Shown here: positions 53,385-62,278 of the stretch, piece by piece | How the letters are laid out: each line of letters begins with the position of its first letter | How positions within the stretch are numbered: position 1 is the stretch's first letter | Origin: Paenibacillus sp. yr247 | GTDB lineage: Bacteria > Bacillota > Bacilli > Paenibacillales > NBRC-103111 | Length of the DNA stretch: 64,000 nt | NCBI RefSeq assembly: GCF_900103825.1 | Contig: NZ_FNIF01000006.1 | Coordinates: forward strand, 62,001 to 126,000 | Reading direction: 5' to 3' | Translations under genes and position numbers: made by a program | Notes under the pieces: generated by a model | Database searches by the model: none | Seen by the model: only the letters and a program-made list of their open reading frames with translations | Told to the model about the DNA's origin: nothing

Positions 53385-53660
53385 TATTTAATGATTTGAA
53401 TAAGCTCTTTTAGAGCTTGTGATAACCCATCATTTAACTGAGTTAATGCTTGCTTATCGATCGGTTGTTTTTGTGATCCGGCTACTTCAGGGTTCAGACT
53501 CTTCATAAAGGTCCGAGCTACGTGGCTTCACGCCATCTTCGAATGTAGCCCAAGTTTCTTCAATTTTAGGACCGATTTCTTTAATTTTAGCTTCGTTGCC
53601 AGCTTCAATTGCTTTTTTCATAACACTAGTGACGCCAATTAACTGAGTAGCCGTGGATTT
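53385..53660 (-). pseudogene. Relic of a helical, metal-uptake-associated (EfeO-like?) protein
   Basis: The minus strand reads ATQLIGVTSVMKKAIEAGNE, AKIKEIGPKIEETWATFEDG and SSDLYEESEP, then in another frame LNPEVAGSQKQPIDKQALTQ and LNDGLSQALKELIQIIK-stop. This is the C-terminal helical region of proteins that accompany iron permeases in Bacillota. A frameshift at about 53510 separates the pieces and the N-terminal part is missing. The family name is a guess; that it is a broken gene is clear. Confidence 0.5.
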
Positions 53661-53880
53661 GACGAATTGCGGGAATAGACTCCGAGATTATAATGTAATC
53701 GTACTTGATCAAAATCAGGTTTGGTCGAACCATCAAACTACCTACCCAAATCCGAATTTAACCGTGAGTGCAGGGGGACTAACTGGAAGGTACGTTAAGA
53801 TCCAATTAATGGGTACAAATAGTTTAGCTCTTGCGGAAGTACAAGTGTTTGGAGAGCTGAAAGGGGCGAAAATTCGGAAC
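53655..53880 (+). pseudogene. Fragment of an F5/8 type C (discoidin) domain
   Basis: The plus strand encodes NRLRDYNVIVLDQNQVWSNH, then GGLTGRYVKIQLMGTNSLAL and AEVQVFGE, the C-terminal half of an F5/8 type C carbohydrate-binding domain as found at the ends of secreted glycosidases. There is no signal peptide, start or ribosome site, and the upstream bases belong to another relic, so it is the leftover of a larger deleted glycosidase gene. Confidence 0.72.
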
Positions 53881-53913
53881 TTTTGTCGGATGGGAAATTT
53901 TGTTTTATATGTA

Positions 53914-53943
53914 TTGACACTATAGAATGCAATCGATTACACT
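53914..53943 (+). promoter_or_regulatory. Promoter of the lacI-type gene and oligosaccharide operon
   Basis: A perfect -35 TTGACA (53914-53919) is followed after 18 nt by TACACT (53938-53943) as the -10. The first operator (53928-53941) overlaps the -10, so a bound repressor would block it. Confidence 0.55.
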
Positions 53944-53963
53944 ACTTAATGTAATCGATTGCA
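53928..53963. promoter_or_regulatory. Pair of LacI-family operators
   Basis: TGCAATCGATTACA (53928-53941) and TGTAATCGATTGCA (53950-53963) are exact reverse complements of each other, separated by 8 nt, with centres 22 bp (two helical turns) apart. Each has the central CG with flanking symmetry typical of LacI-family sites. Together they cover the start of the lacI-type transcript and imply autoregulation. Confidence 0.8.
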
Positions 53964-54000
53964 TGAAACATTATCGCTCTTATTCGGAAAGGGTTCGTTT

Positions 54001-55011
54001 ATGGCAAACATTTATGATATTGCAAAATTGGCGAACGTTTCCGCCGCCACCGTTTCCCGTGCACTGGCTAACAATGAGAAGATCAGTGCCGCCTCTAGAG
54101 AAAGAATACAAAAGATTGCAGAAGAGCTAGGTTATCGTCCGAATCTCGTGGCAAGAAATTTACGGCAAAAATCGTCCTTGATGATTGGATTGATTCTGGA
54201 TGACGTATCCGATGAGCTCAGCGGCTTTATTGCCAGAGGTGTTGAAGACGAAGCGCGTAAAAACGGCTTTAGCGTTCTGCTTTGGAATATCCAGCATGAG
54301 CTCGAAAGCGAACTCGCAGCTCTTGATTTCTTTACGAATTTAAAGCTCGATGGCGTAATACTTGCCGATACTACGCTGAACGCGGTCGAAGAATTCCCTC
54401 ATTTGAAGATGCCAACCGTATTAATTAATCGTACGGGAAGCGAGGAAGAGTCCATTCATAACGTACTGACGGATGATTATGCCGGAGGTTATGATGCAAC
54501 GGAATATTTGTTAAAGCTAAATCACAAAAAAATTGCCTTTATCAACGGTCCTTTCGATTGGCATGCAAGCGCTAGGCGATTGAATGGCTACTACGATGCT
54601 CTGAGGGATCACCATGTGGAGCCCCGAGAAGAGTACGTGAGGCACGGTGATTGGTACGAAGAATCTGGATATCAGCTGGCGAAGGAATTACTTCTTCTGG
54701 ATGATCGCCCGACGGCTATTTTCGCATCGAGCGACATGATTGCCATTGGCGTCATGGATGCTGCCAAAGAGCTCGGCCTCCACATACCTGAAGATATTTC
54801 GATCATGGGTTACGATAACCGGATTATCGCCAAGTATGCAAGGCCAAGGCTGACTACCATATCCTTGCCATTATATGAGGTGGGGATGATGGCGGCCAAG
54901 ACACTTTGCGAAATCATTCAGAATCAAGCCCACAAGGATAAACAAGTCAATATGTTAGTGAAGGGAAATGTGATTGAAAGAGAAACGACGAAAACGTTTC
55001 AAGCAGATTGA
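54001..55011 (+). CDS. LacI-family transcriptional repressor
   Basis: A 336-residue regulator. The N-terminal helix-turn-helix is typical (NIYDIAKLANVSAATVSRAL, then the hinge region ELGYRPNLVARNLRQKSS), followed by a sugar-binding-protein-like effector domain (LMIGLILDDVSDELSG to the end). The effector should be a sugar released from the substrate of the operon, for example an arabinose-containing saccharide, and its binding would lift repression. ATG at 54001 is preferred: GGAAAGGG precedes it and the HTH begins at residue 3; the earlier start at 53959 would lie in the operator. It is followed by the structural genes 32 nt later. Confidence 0.92.
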   Translation: MANIYDIAKLANVSAATVSRALANNEKISAASRERIQKIAEELGYRPNLVARNLRQKSSLMIGLILDDVSDELSGFIARGVEDEARKNGFSVLLWNIQHELESELAALDFFTNLKLDGVILADTTLNAVEEFPHLKMPTVLINRTGSEEESIHNVLTDDYAGGYDATEYLLKLNHKKIAFINGPFDWHASARRLNGYYDALRDHHVEPREEYVRHGDWYEESGYQLAKELLLLDDRPTAIFASSDMIAIGVMDAAKELGLHIPEDISIMGYDNRIIAKYARPRLTTISLPLYEVGMMAAKTLCEIIQNQAHKDKQVNMLVKGNVIERETTKTFQAD

Positions 55012-55043
55012 ATGGTGAAGACGGGAAGGGGAGCGCCCAGAAA

Positions 55044-57059
55044 ATGAGTATATATGTGAAACCCTATTCAGGAATGGTTATTACGGAGAACGTTATCTTC
55101 GAGCCCGGCGAATATGTGTTTGGTGACGGGCTTGGCCTTATCGTAGGTGGGGAAGGCATCACAATCGACGGAAACGGTGCGATTATTCGCGGTCGTGGAA
55201 GGGAAGGCAATATACACACATATAGCGGAATCGGCCTCTTCTCGAGCAGTTTCAATCACGTTACGGTGAAAAACATAACGCTTCGTGGTTTTCAAACCGG
55301 TATGAAAGTGATGAACGGCTCGAACTGGACCATCACAGATAATGATCTATCTTACAATTATACGGATCCTGATTATGGTTGGGGGGAAGGCGAACCGTTC
55401 GGCGCCCTTCATCTAGAGAACCTGCATCATAGCAGTATCAAGGGGAATAAAGGCAATTACGTCTGGAACGGCCTTCATCTCAAAAATTGCGATGACAACG
55501 TAATCGAAAATAACGACATGTCCCATTGCACGAACGTTTGCCTGAAATTGTGGCGCTCATCATACAACGAATTTTCAAATAACAACATGAGTTACGGCAT
55601 TCGCATCTCCCCTGGTGAAGTGCATGCAAGGGATTCAACATCTGTCCTGATTGAAAGCGGTTCCAATGACAATAAATTTTCCTTCAATGACTTTACGTAC
55701 GGCGGCGACGGCGTATTTATCCGGTCGTTAAACGGTTGGGTCAGCACGGGCAATTATTTTGAAGGCAACGATGCTTCTTATGCGCACAACAATGCTTGGG
55801 AAGTTTGGGATCCGGGCAACACGTTCGTGAATAACAAAGGTAATCATTCGAGCTACGGTTTCTGGCTTGGCGGTTCCTGCCATGCGGTGTTAATCGGGAA
55901 CGAAGCGGCGTACAACGGGGTGCGGATCGCGAATGCGCCTGAGCCTTTCGGGAACGCGGGCATTGCTGTCGTCAACGGTTCAAGCAGCCATTTTATTATG
56001 AGGAACAATCACATTCATCATAATAAGAGCGCTGGTCTTGCCATCGGATACAAACTAGGATACGAAGCTTATCACTGGATTATTGAGCAGAATGTAATCA
56101 CAGACAACGATACATACGGCATTTATTTGAAGCATGCTCAATGTATAAACATCTCGGCAAATGTTATGGCGAATAATCGGCTTGGTGACCTGCACCAGGA
56201 AGTAAACGTAAGCAACGTTTCAGTAAGCGCTGAAATCTCTGAAGGTACAGCTCCTATAGCAAAAGCCAAGCGATTAACATCCCGGGCGGTAACCGGGCAG
56301 CCTGTTCAATTCGATGCCAGCGAAAGCGTGGACTCAGGGGGTGGAGATTTACTATACAGGTGGGAGATGGGAGACGGAACAGTCCTTGAGCATCCCGATA
56401 TTACTCATATTTATGAAAATCCAGGGTTTTATCGCGTCGCATTAACGGTATCCAATGGCGTGCTTTCAGACCTGGCTTGGTTCGACCTTTATGTATTCCC
56501 GAATCCGGGATCCGTATTACTTGCTTTGAATCCAGTCTCAGCGGAAATCATGCAAGTGGTGCCTGATCAATACGCTTCTCTAACGATCGATGAGGACAAC
56601 ACTGTTCAAAGTGGAGCTTCAGCTCATCTGCGTTCCGCATCAACTTTAACGTGCATTCGCTTGGAAATTAGCAAGCCGGATGGCAAGCAGGCCACGCTTA
56701 CCAGAGCCAAACAATTCGTTTTCTGGATGAAATATCATCATGAAATGTGGGGCGGCTTTGCGCAAGGGGGTCTGAAGCTGCGATTCATCCAGGATAACCA
56801 TAACAGCATTCAATACATATGCACGGCTCCTGTCTTTAATTGGAGCAAAATTGCTTCCGAAGCGAGATATGGTTGGTCACTTTTTCAAGTACCGCTTCTT
56901 TCAGCTGCAGATGCAACAAGCTTTAGTGCGGTTTCGGACGCTTGGAACGTAAAGGTCACCGGAAATCCGCAAGTGGAACAGATTCAAAGTGTGGTTATAG
57001 AATACTCTTCTCATGGGGGCCAGTTTCATGTCTGGCTGGATGAAATTGTATTTTTATAA
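55044..57059 (+). CDS. Right-handed beta-helix protein with a PKD domain, no signal peptide
   Basis: A 671-residue protein. Residues about 20-395 are parallel beta-helix repeats rich in N-x-x-(x)-N turns (for example ITIDGNGAIIRGRG, VIENNDMSHCTNVCLKLW, NKGNYVWNGLHLKN), a fold shared by polysaccharide lyases and glycosidases. Residues 408-488 form a PKD domain (PVQFDASESVDSGGGDLLYR, then YENPGFYRVALTVSNG). The C-terminal ~180 residues look like a carbohydrate-binding beta-sandwich. The ATG at 55044 with GGGGAG upstream is better than the TTG at 55008. There is no export signal, which is unusual for such an architecture. Probable role: cleavage or binding of the imported oligosaccharide; activity not assignable. 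Confidence 0.8.
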   Translation: MSIYVKPYSGMVITENVIFEPGEYVFGDGLGLIVGGEGITIDGNGAIIRGRGREGNIHTYSGIGLFSSSFNHVTVKNITLRGFQTGMKVMNGSNWTITDNDLSYNYTDPDYGWGEGEPFGALHLENLHHSSIKGNKGNYVWNGLHLKNCDDNVIENNDMSHCTNVCLKLWRSSYNEFSNNNMSYGIRISPGEVHARDSTSVLIESGSNDNKFSFNDFTYGGDGVFIRSLNGWVSTGNYFEGNDASYAHNNAWEVWDPGNTFVNNKGNHSSYGFWLGGSCHAVLIGNEAAYNGVRIANAPEPFGNAGIAVVNGSSSHFIMRNNHIHHNKSAGLAIGYKLGYEAYHWIIEQNVITDNDTYGIYLKHAQCINISANVMANNRLGDLHQEVNVSNVSVSAEISEGTAPIAKAKRLTSRAVTGQPVQFDASESVDSGGGDLLYRWEMGDGTVLEHPDITHIYENPGFYRVALTVSNGVLSDLAWFDLYVFPNPGSVLLALNPVSAEIMQVVPDQYASLTIDEDNTVQSGASAHLRSASTLTCIRLEISKPDGKQATLTRAKQFVFWMKYHHEMWGGFAQGGLKLRFIQDNHNSIQYICTAPVFNWSKIASEARYGWSLFQVPLLSAADATSFSAVSDAWNVKVTGNPQVEQIQSVVIEYSSHGGQFHVWLDEIVFL

Positions 57060-57085
57060 TAATAAACTACGGGGAGTGGTATCAC

Positions 57086-58396
57086 ATGGTGAAGTCTTCA
57101 AAAATCGTTTTAGCAGGGCTTTTGGCATCAATGGTTGCTTTATCGGGGTGCAGTGCAGATAAAAATATCGCAAGCACGAGCAGTGGAAAAAGCGGTGAGA
57201 AAGTAAAACTAAGAATTTCTTCGGGCGCAGCTGTCGAAGAAGCAACCGCGGAACAAGCTGCGATTAAAGCCTTCATGGAGAAATATCCGAACATTGAGGT
57301 TGCCTACGAACCGATTCCGGGCGACGATTCCAACCAGAAGATCCTCGCATCCATCGCATCCGGTAATGCACCTGACGTATTTCTGATGGACTCCGTCGTT
57401 CTCCCCCAATTCATTGATAACGCTGCCGTTCTGGATATGGGTCCTTATGCGAAAAAAGATCCAGCCTTCAACAAGGACGTCTGGTTTAAAAACGTTTATG
57501 AAATCGGCGTGCGCGGCGATAAAATTTATGATCTACCCCGTGGCTTCACACCGCTCGTGGTTTATTACAACAAGGAAGTATTCGATAAGTCCGGCGTTCC
57601 TTATCCGAAAGAAGGATGGACATGGAACGATTTCCTAGAAACTTCCAAGAAGTTAACGAAAGCAGGCGCTGACGGAAAAACCGAGCAGTACGGCGTAACT
57701 GCAGATCCTTATTTCTATAAGTCCGTTCCATTCGTATGGCAAAACGGCGGTGATGTGCTCAGCAAAGATGGAAAAACCGCGAAAGGCTACCTAAACGGTG
57801 CGGCATCCGTCGAGGCGTACCAGTTCTACACAGATTTGGTTACCAAGCATAAGGTTTCTCCAACCCCTTCTGTGAAAAAAGCGTTTGGCGATCTATTCTT
57901 CCAAACAGGCAAAATCGCAATGAACATCAGCGGTCACTGGACGCTGCTGGGGCTTAATGATACGGCTAAAGCCGGCAAGTTTAACATTGACAAGCTGGGC
58001 GTAGTCGGATTGCCGAAAAACAAAGATAACGTATCCGTTATGTATGAGGCAGGTTGGGCGGCTTCCGCGAGCACGAAGCATCCACAAGAAGCTTATCAAT
58101 TGGCGAAGTTTATGTCAGAGTCCGAAGTGGGCCAAAAAGCACGCATCCAATCCGGTTTAGAGCTTTCCGCCGTGAAAAAGGTATCCGAGGAATACGCGAA
58201 GGACAAACCGATTGAACAAGTGTTCGTTAAAGAAGTTCAATATGCGCGCCAGCCTTGGGGCTCCATCCATCCAAAGTGGGATTCCATCGAGAAAGAAATC
58301 GACAAAGCGATCGAACAAATTATTGTGAATAATACACCTGTGCAAAAGGCATTCGACGATGCCGTTCCGAAAATTGATAAGATCATCAACGAGTAA
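57086..58396 (+). CDS. Sugar ABC transporter, substrate-binding lipoprotein (family 1)
   Basis: A 436-residue solute-binding lipoprotein with lipobox VALSGCSAD and the two-lobed family-1 fold (MEKYPNIEVAYEPIPGDDSN, SGNAPDVFLMDSVVLPQF, EGWTWNDFLETSKKL). It captures the oligosaccharide that the two permeases behind it import. GGGGAG precedes the ATG. A stable stem-loop with a T-rich tail (58415-58454) follows the stop, probably giving more binding protein than permease. An ATPase gene is not in the operon. Confidence 0.92.
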   Translation: MVKSSKIVLAGLLASMVALSGCSADKNIASTSSGKSGEKVKLRISSGAAVEEATAEQAAIKAFMEKYPNIEVAYEPIPGDDSNQKILASIASGNAPDVFLMDSVVLPQFIDNAAVLDMGPYAKKDPAFNKDVWFKNVYEIGVRGDKIYDLPRGFTPLVVYYNKEVFDKSGVPYPKEGWTWNDFLETSKKLTKAGADGKTEQYGVTADPYFYKSVPFVWQNGGDVLSKDGKTAKGYLNGAASVEAYQFYTDLVTKHKVSPTPSVKKAFGDLFFQTGKIAMNISGHWTLLGLNDTAKAGKFNIDKLGVVGLPKNKDNVSVMYEAGWAASASTKHPQEAYQLAKFMSESEVGQKARIQSGLELSAVKKVSEEYAKDKPIEQVFVKEVQYARQPWGSIHPKWDSIEKEIDKAIEQIIVNNTPVQKAFDDAVPKIDKIINE

Positions 58397-58414
58397 TTCG
58401 GCTCAACACCTCTC

Positions 58415-58454
58415 ATGTATCGGGAATCTGAAATTCCCGGTACATATTCTTTTT
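58415..58454 (+). terminator. Intra-operon attenuator after the binding-protein gene
   Basis: ATGTATCGGGAAT and ATTCCCGGTACAT (one G-T pair) form a 13-bp stem followed by ATTCTTTTT. It lies between the binding-protein and permease genes, a common place for partial termination that tunes stoichiometry. Confidence 0.7.
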
Positions 58455-58492
58455 AAATAGCCCAATTCCGTGTTAGGGAAAGGAGAGACTCA

Positions 58493-59446
58493 ATGGAAAG
58501 CGACACTGCGGTAACCTTCGCTTCCTCAAAGCGAACCATGAAGCCTAGCTTCTGGAAAAAGCTAAGAGGCCAAACAGCAAGCGATGAAAAGCCGATCGGA
58601 TATTTATTCATCTTGCCTGCTTCCTTGCATCTCATGGTTTTCGTTATTTATCCCATCTTGTTCGCGTTGTATCTCAGCTTTCATAAATGGAGCATCCTGA
58701 AGCCGGATAAACCCTTCGTTGGCCTTGGCAACTATAAAAAGCTGCTTGACGATACCGATTTCTGGATCGCGATGAAACATACCTTTTATTTCGTGGCAGG
58801 CAGCGTACCAACCGGCATTGCCATTTCACTCCTTGTAGCGCTAGTGCTGAATCGAAAGATGCGAGGAGTCTATTGGTTCCGGACGATATTCTTTCTCCCT
58901 GTTATTTCTTCGACGGTTGCTATTGCCATGGTATGGCAGTGGATCTTACAGCCAGAGTTCGGCTTGTTGAACTTTATGCTCAGTAAAGTCGGTATTCACG
59001 GCATCAAATGGCTTCTGGATCCGAACTGGGCCATGATCGCGGTGATCATCGTGTCGGTTTGGAAAGGAATCGGGTATCAAATGATCATATTCATAGCCGG
59101 TTTGCAAGGCATACCCGATCATTTGTACGAAGCGGCTAGAATTGACGGAGCCTCAAAATGGCGCATGTTCTGGTCAGTAACGGTACCTCTGCTGATGCCG
59201 ACACTATTCTTCCTAGCTGTGACGTCTGTCATCTCTTCGTTTCAGGTGTTTACGGTCGTATACATGCTGACGGAAGGCGGTCCGTTAGGTTCAACAGACG
59301 TAGTCGTTTATCATATTTACGATCAAGCGTTTAAACGCTTCAATATGGGTTATGCCTCGTCACAGTCGTACGTCCTGTTCGCAGTCATTTTCGCTGTTAC
59401 CATGATCCAGATTAAAGTGATGAAGCGATTTAATTATGAATATTAA
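58493..59446 (+). CDS. Sugar ABC transporter permease (MalF/UgpA-type)
   Basis: A 317-residue permease. After a ~45-residue cytoplasmic segment come six helices, with the first at IGYLFILPASLHLMVFVIYP and the EAA loop LYEAARIDGASKWRMFWSVT. The tail ends QIKVMKRFNYEY. AAGGAGAG lies before the ATG. It pairs with the permease at 59464 and the binding protein at 57086 to import an oligosaccharide. Confidence 0.93.
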   Translation: MESDTAVTFASSKRTMKPSFWKKLRGQTASDEKPIGYLFILPASLHLMVFVIYPILFALYLSFHKWSILKPDKPFVGLGNYKKLLDDTDFWIAMKHTFYFVAGSVPTGIAISLLVALVLNRKMRGVYWFRTIFFLPVISSTVAIAMVWQWILQPEFGLLNFMLSKVGIHGIKWLLDPNWAMIAVIIVSVWKGIGYQMIIFIAGLQGIPDHLYEAARIDGASKWRMFWSVTVPLLMPTLFFLAVTSVISSFQVFTVVYMLTEGGPLGSTDVVVYHIYDQAFKRFNMGYASSQSYVLFAVIFAVTMIQIKVMKRFNYEY

Positions 59447-59463
59447 GAGGAGGGAGAACGAAT

Positions 59464-60324
59464 ATGGCTGCTGCGATTACTAGTAGGAGGAAGCCGATCA
59501 ACGTGACTCAGCTCCTCACAAGCACCGTGACGTACGCGATACTCATCATCGTTAGTTTATCCATGCTGTACCCTTTCATATGGATGTTTACGACATCACT
59601 CAAGCAAGAATACTCCGTCTTTGAATTTCCGCCACGCTTCATTCCGGAAACTTGGGAATGGGTCAATTATGCAACGATCTTTAAAGCCGCCCCTTTCTTG
59701 ACGTTTCTGAAAAACACGGTATTCGTTACGATGATGGTTGTGATCGGGCAGCTATTGGTTTGCTCATTGGCTGCTTACGCCTTTGCCCGGCTTTCCTTTA
59801 AAGGCCGAGATATCATTTTCATCATTTTTCTGTCGACGATGATGATTCCAGCCGAAGTTACGCTGATCCCGACTTACGTTATGGTTTATAAATTTGGTTG
59901 GCTCGATAAATATGCGGCCTTGATTGTGCCCGGATTAAGCAGCGCCTACGGCATTTTCATGCTGAAGCAGTTCTTTCTCGGCCTTCCGAAAGAAACGGAA
60001 GATGCGGCAAGAATCGATGGCTGCAGCGAGCTGAGAATTTATTGGAATATCATCCTTCCGTTATCCAAGCCAGCTCTGGCCACGCTTGCCGTCTTCACGT
60101 TTATGGGGATATGGACAGATTTCTTATGGCCTCTGCTCGTTACCAATACATCTGAAATGAGAACGTTAGAGGTTGGACTCTCCATTTTCCGCAACGTTTA
60201 TACGACGAACTGGCCCTTACAGATGGGCGCGTCTCTCCTTGTGATTATGCCGGTACTTATCGTGTATATTTTCAGCCAAAAATACTTCGTTCAAGGCATT
60301 TCGCTCACCGGAATGAAAGGGTAA
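59464..60324 (+). CDS. Sugar ABC transporter permease (MalG/UgpE-type)
   Basis: A 286-residue partner permease. Features: MLYPFIWMFTTSLKQEYSVF in the first helix region, SLAAYAFARLSFKGRDIIFI, STMMIPAEVTLIPTYVM, and the EAA loop ETEDAARIDGCSELRIYWNI, ending SQKYFVQGISLTGMKG. GGAGGG lies before the ATG, 17 nt after the previous gene. The GH127 gene follows 61 nt later. Confidence 0.93.
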   Translation: MAAAITSRRKPINVTQLLTSTVTYAILIIVSLSMLYPFIWMFTTSLKQEYSVFEFPPRFIPETWEWVNYATIFKAAPFLTFLKNTVFVTMMVVIGQLLVCSLAAYAFARLSFKGRDIIFIIFLSTMMIPAEVTLIPTYVMVYKFGWLDKYAALIVPGLSSAYGIFMLKQFFLGLPKETEDAARIDGCSELRIYWNIILPLSKPALATLAVFTFMGIWTDFLWPLLVTNTSEMRTLEVGLSIFRNVYTTNWPLQMGASLLVIMPVLIVYIFSQKYFVQGISLTGMKG

Positions 60325-60385
60325 TTAGGGTAACCGTCTATGTGAAGAACCTGCAAAATATAACTAGAGAAGAGGTCGGATAGGT

Positions 60386-62248
60386 ATGAATAGCACAGTA
60401 AAAAGCACATTGTACTCCACGTATAAGCTGCCGCATCAACGGTTGGCGAACGTCCCATTTACACAGGTGTCCATTGAAGACAGATTTTGGACGGCACGGA
60501 TGAAAGCTTCGCAAAAAACGACCTTAACGGCTTGTCTAACACAGTGTGAACAAACAGGAAGAATATCGAATTTCGCAAAGGCAGCCAGTCTTACGGACGG
60601 CGAATTTGAAGGAATTTTCTATAATGATTCAGATGTTTATAAAGTGCTCGAGGGGATCGCTTATTCCCTCATGAATGAGCCTGATGATGAGCTGGAGGCG
60701 CAAGCGGATCGGGTTATCGGATTCATTGCCGCCGCTCAAAAAGAAGATGGCTACCTGCAGACCTATTTTACGCTTGCTGAGCCCGATAAGAAATGGACGG
60801 ATATGAACAAGCATGAGGAATACTGTGCAGGCCATCTCATCGAAGCGGCCATCGCTTATCATCAAGCGACAGGAAAGCGCAAGCTGCTGGATGTAGCCAT
60901 TAAGTTGGCTGATCATATTGATTCTTTGTTCGGACCGGATAAACGCCACTGGGTACCCGGACATCAGGAGATCGAGTTGGCGCTCGTTAAATTGTATTTG
61001 GAAACCAAAGAGGAGCGTTACTGGAAGCTCGCTTATTGGTTCCTTGAAGAAAGAGGCCACGGGCATGGTGTAGGCTATAGCTGGGACCGTGCAGATTGGG
61101 GGGCCGCTTATTCGCAGGATCATATGCCAGTGCGTGACATGTCCATTGTTACGGGCCATGCGGTGCGTGCCGTCTATATGTATGCAGGGATGGCCGACTT
61201 AGCGTCATTGACCGGAGATGAAGGGTATTTGGCAGCACTGGATAGACTTTGGGACAATGTCGTGAATAAGAACATGTATATCACGGGCGGAATTGGTCCA
61301 TCAAAGCAAAATGAAGGCTTCACCGAGGATTACGATCTGCCGAACCAAAGCGCGTATTGTGAAACTTGCGCCTCCGTAGCGATGATCTTATGGAACCATC
61401 GCATGAACTTGCTGCATGGAGACAGTAAGTATGCCGACATCGTAGAACGTGAGATGTATAATGGCGCATTGGCTGGTGTTTCTCTAACTGGAGATAAGTT
61501 CTTCTATGTGAATCCACTGGAGGCTGATGGCACGCACCACCGCGTTGAATGGTACGACTGCTCCTGCTGCCCGACGCAAATTGCCCGCTTTATTCCTTCT
61601 ATCGGCAATTACGTCTATGCAATAAATGAAGGACAAATCATGATCAATCAATATATAGCAGGCACAGGATCATTGCATGTTGGAAACGATGAGGTAAAGC
61701 TGCAGCAGGTGACGAATTTCCCTTGGGACGGGCGGGTAACGATTAGGGTTGAAGAAACAGGTGACACGGCATATGACATGCTGCTTCGGATTCCAGGCTG
61801 GTGCAGAAATTTCACGCTGAAGGTAGGCGGCGAACAACTGGTTCGTTCGAGTATGGAAAACGGCTACGTGAAGCTAAGTCGTACTTGGAAGGCTGGGGAG
61901 GAGATCGAGCTCTCATTCGAAATGCCGGTACAGAAAGTTTACGCCAATCCGCTAGTTAAAGAAAACGTTGGAAAAGTCGCGTTACAACGCGGGCCGATCG
62001 TCTTTTGCATGGAAGAAATGGATAATACGGATTATGATCTTACTGAAGTTTCTCCGGATACACGCTTCCAAGCGGTGTTCGAGCCGGAGCTGCTCGAGGG
62101 CGTCGTCACTTTATACGCAGCAGGGAGTGATCATACGGATTCATTCCAAGCTGTGCCGTACTTTGCGTGGGATAACCGCGAACAAGGGAAAATGCGCGTG
62201 TGGTTGCCCGAGAAAAAGGATGCGACGGCTTTGTATGAGATTCAGTAA
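60386..62248 (+). CDS. GH127 family beta-L-arabinofuranosidase-like enzyme
   Basis: A 620-residue glycoside hydrolase of family 127, with an (alpha/alpha)6 barrel (residues about 30-420) and a C-terminal beta-sandwich. In this family a zinc ion and a cysteine nucleophile do the work: here Glu-326 and Cys-328 (CETCAS), with Cys-394 and Cys-395 (DCSCCPTQ), match the metal ligands and nucleophile of the characterised Bifidobacterium enzyme. There is no signal peptide, so it acts on imported saccharides. It lies behind a matching importer, and the most likely reaction is release of L-arabinofuranose; related family members have other specificities, so the sugar is not proven. AAGAGGT precedes the ATG. 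Confidence 0.93.
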   Translation: MNSTVKSTLYSTYKLPHQRLANVPFTQVSIEDRFWTARMKASQKTTLTACLTQCEQTGRISNFAKAASLTDGEFEGIFYNDSDVYKVLEGIAYSLMNEPDDELEAQADRVIGFIAAAQKEDGYLQTYFTLAEPDKKWTDMNKHEEYCAGHLIEAAIAYHQATGKRKLLDVAIKLADHIDSLFGPDKRHWVPGHQEIELALVKLYLETKEERYWKLAYWFLEERGHGHGVGYSWDRADWGAAYSQDHMPVRDMSIVTGHAVRAVYMYAGMADLASLTGDEGYLAALDRLWDNVVNKNMYITGGIGPSKQNEGFTEDYDLPNQSAYCETCASVAMILWNHRMNLLHGDSKYADIVEREMYNGALAGVSLTGDKFFYVNPLEADGTHHRVEWYDCSCCPTQIARFIPSIGNYVYAINEGQIMINQYIAGTGSLHVGNDEVKLQQVTNFPWDGRVTIRVEETGDTAYDMLLRIPGWCRNFTLKVGGEQLVRSSMENGYVKLSRTWKAGEEIELSFEMPVQKVYANPLVKENVGKVALQRGPIVFCMEEMDNTDYDLTEVSPDTRFQAVFEPELLEGVVTLYAAGSDHTDSFQAVPYFAWDNREQGKMRVWLPEKKDATALYEIQ

Positions 62249-62278
62249 TAATAGCCTCCAAAGGATCGGGTGACCTAC

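Noticed and set aside
54987-55001. cre-like sequence around AAACGTTT at the 3' end of the lacI-type gene
   Set aside because: Two mismatches at fixed consensus positions, and it is explained by the coding sequence.
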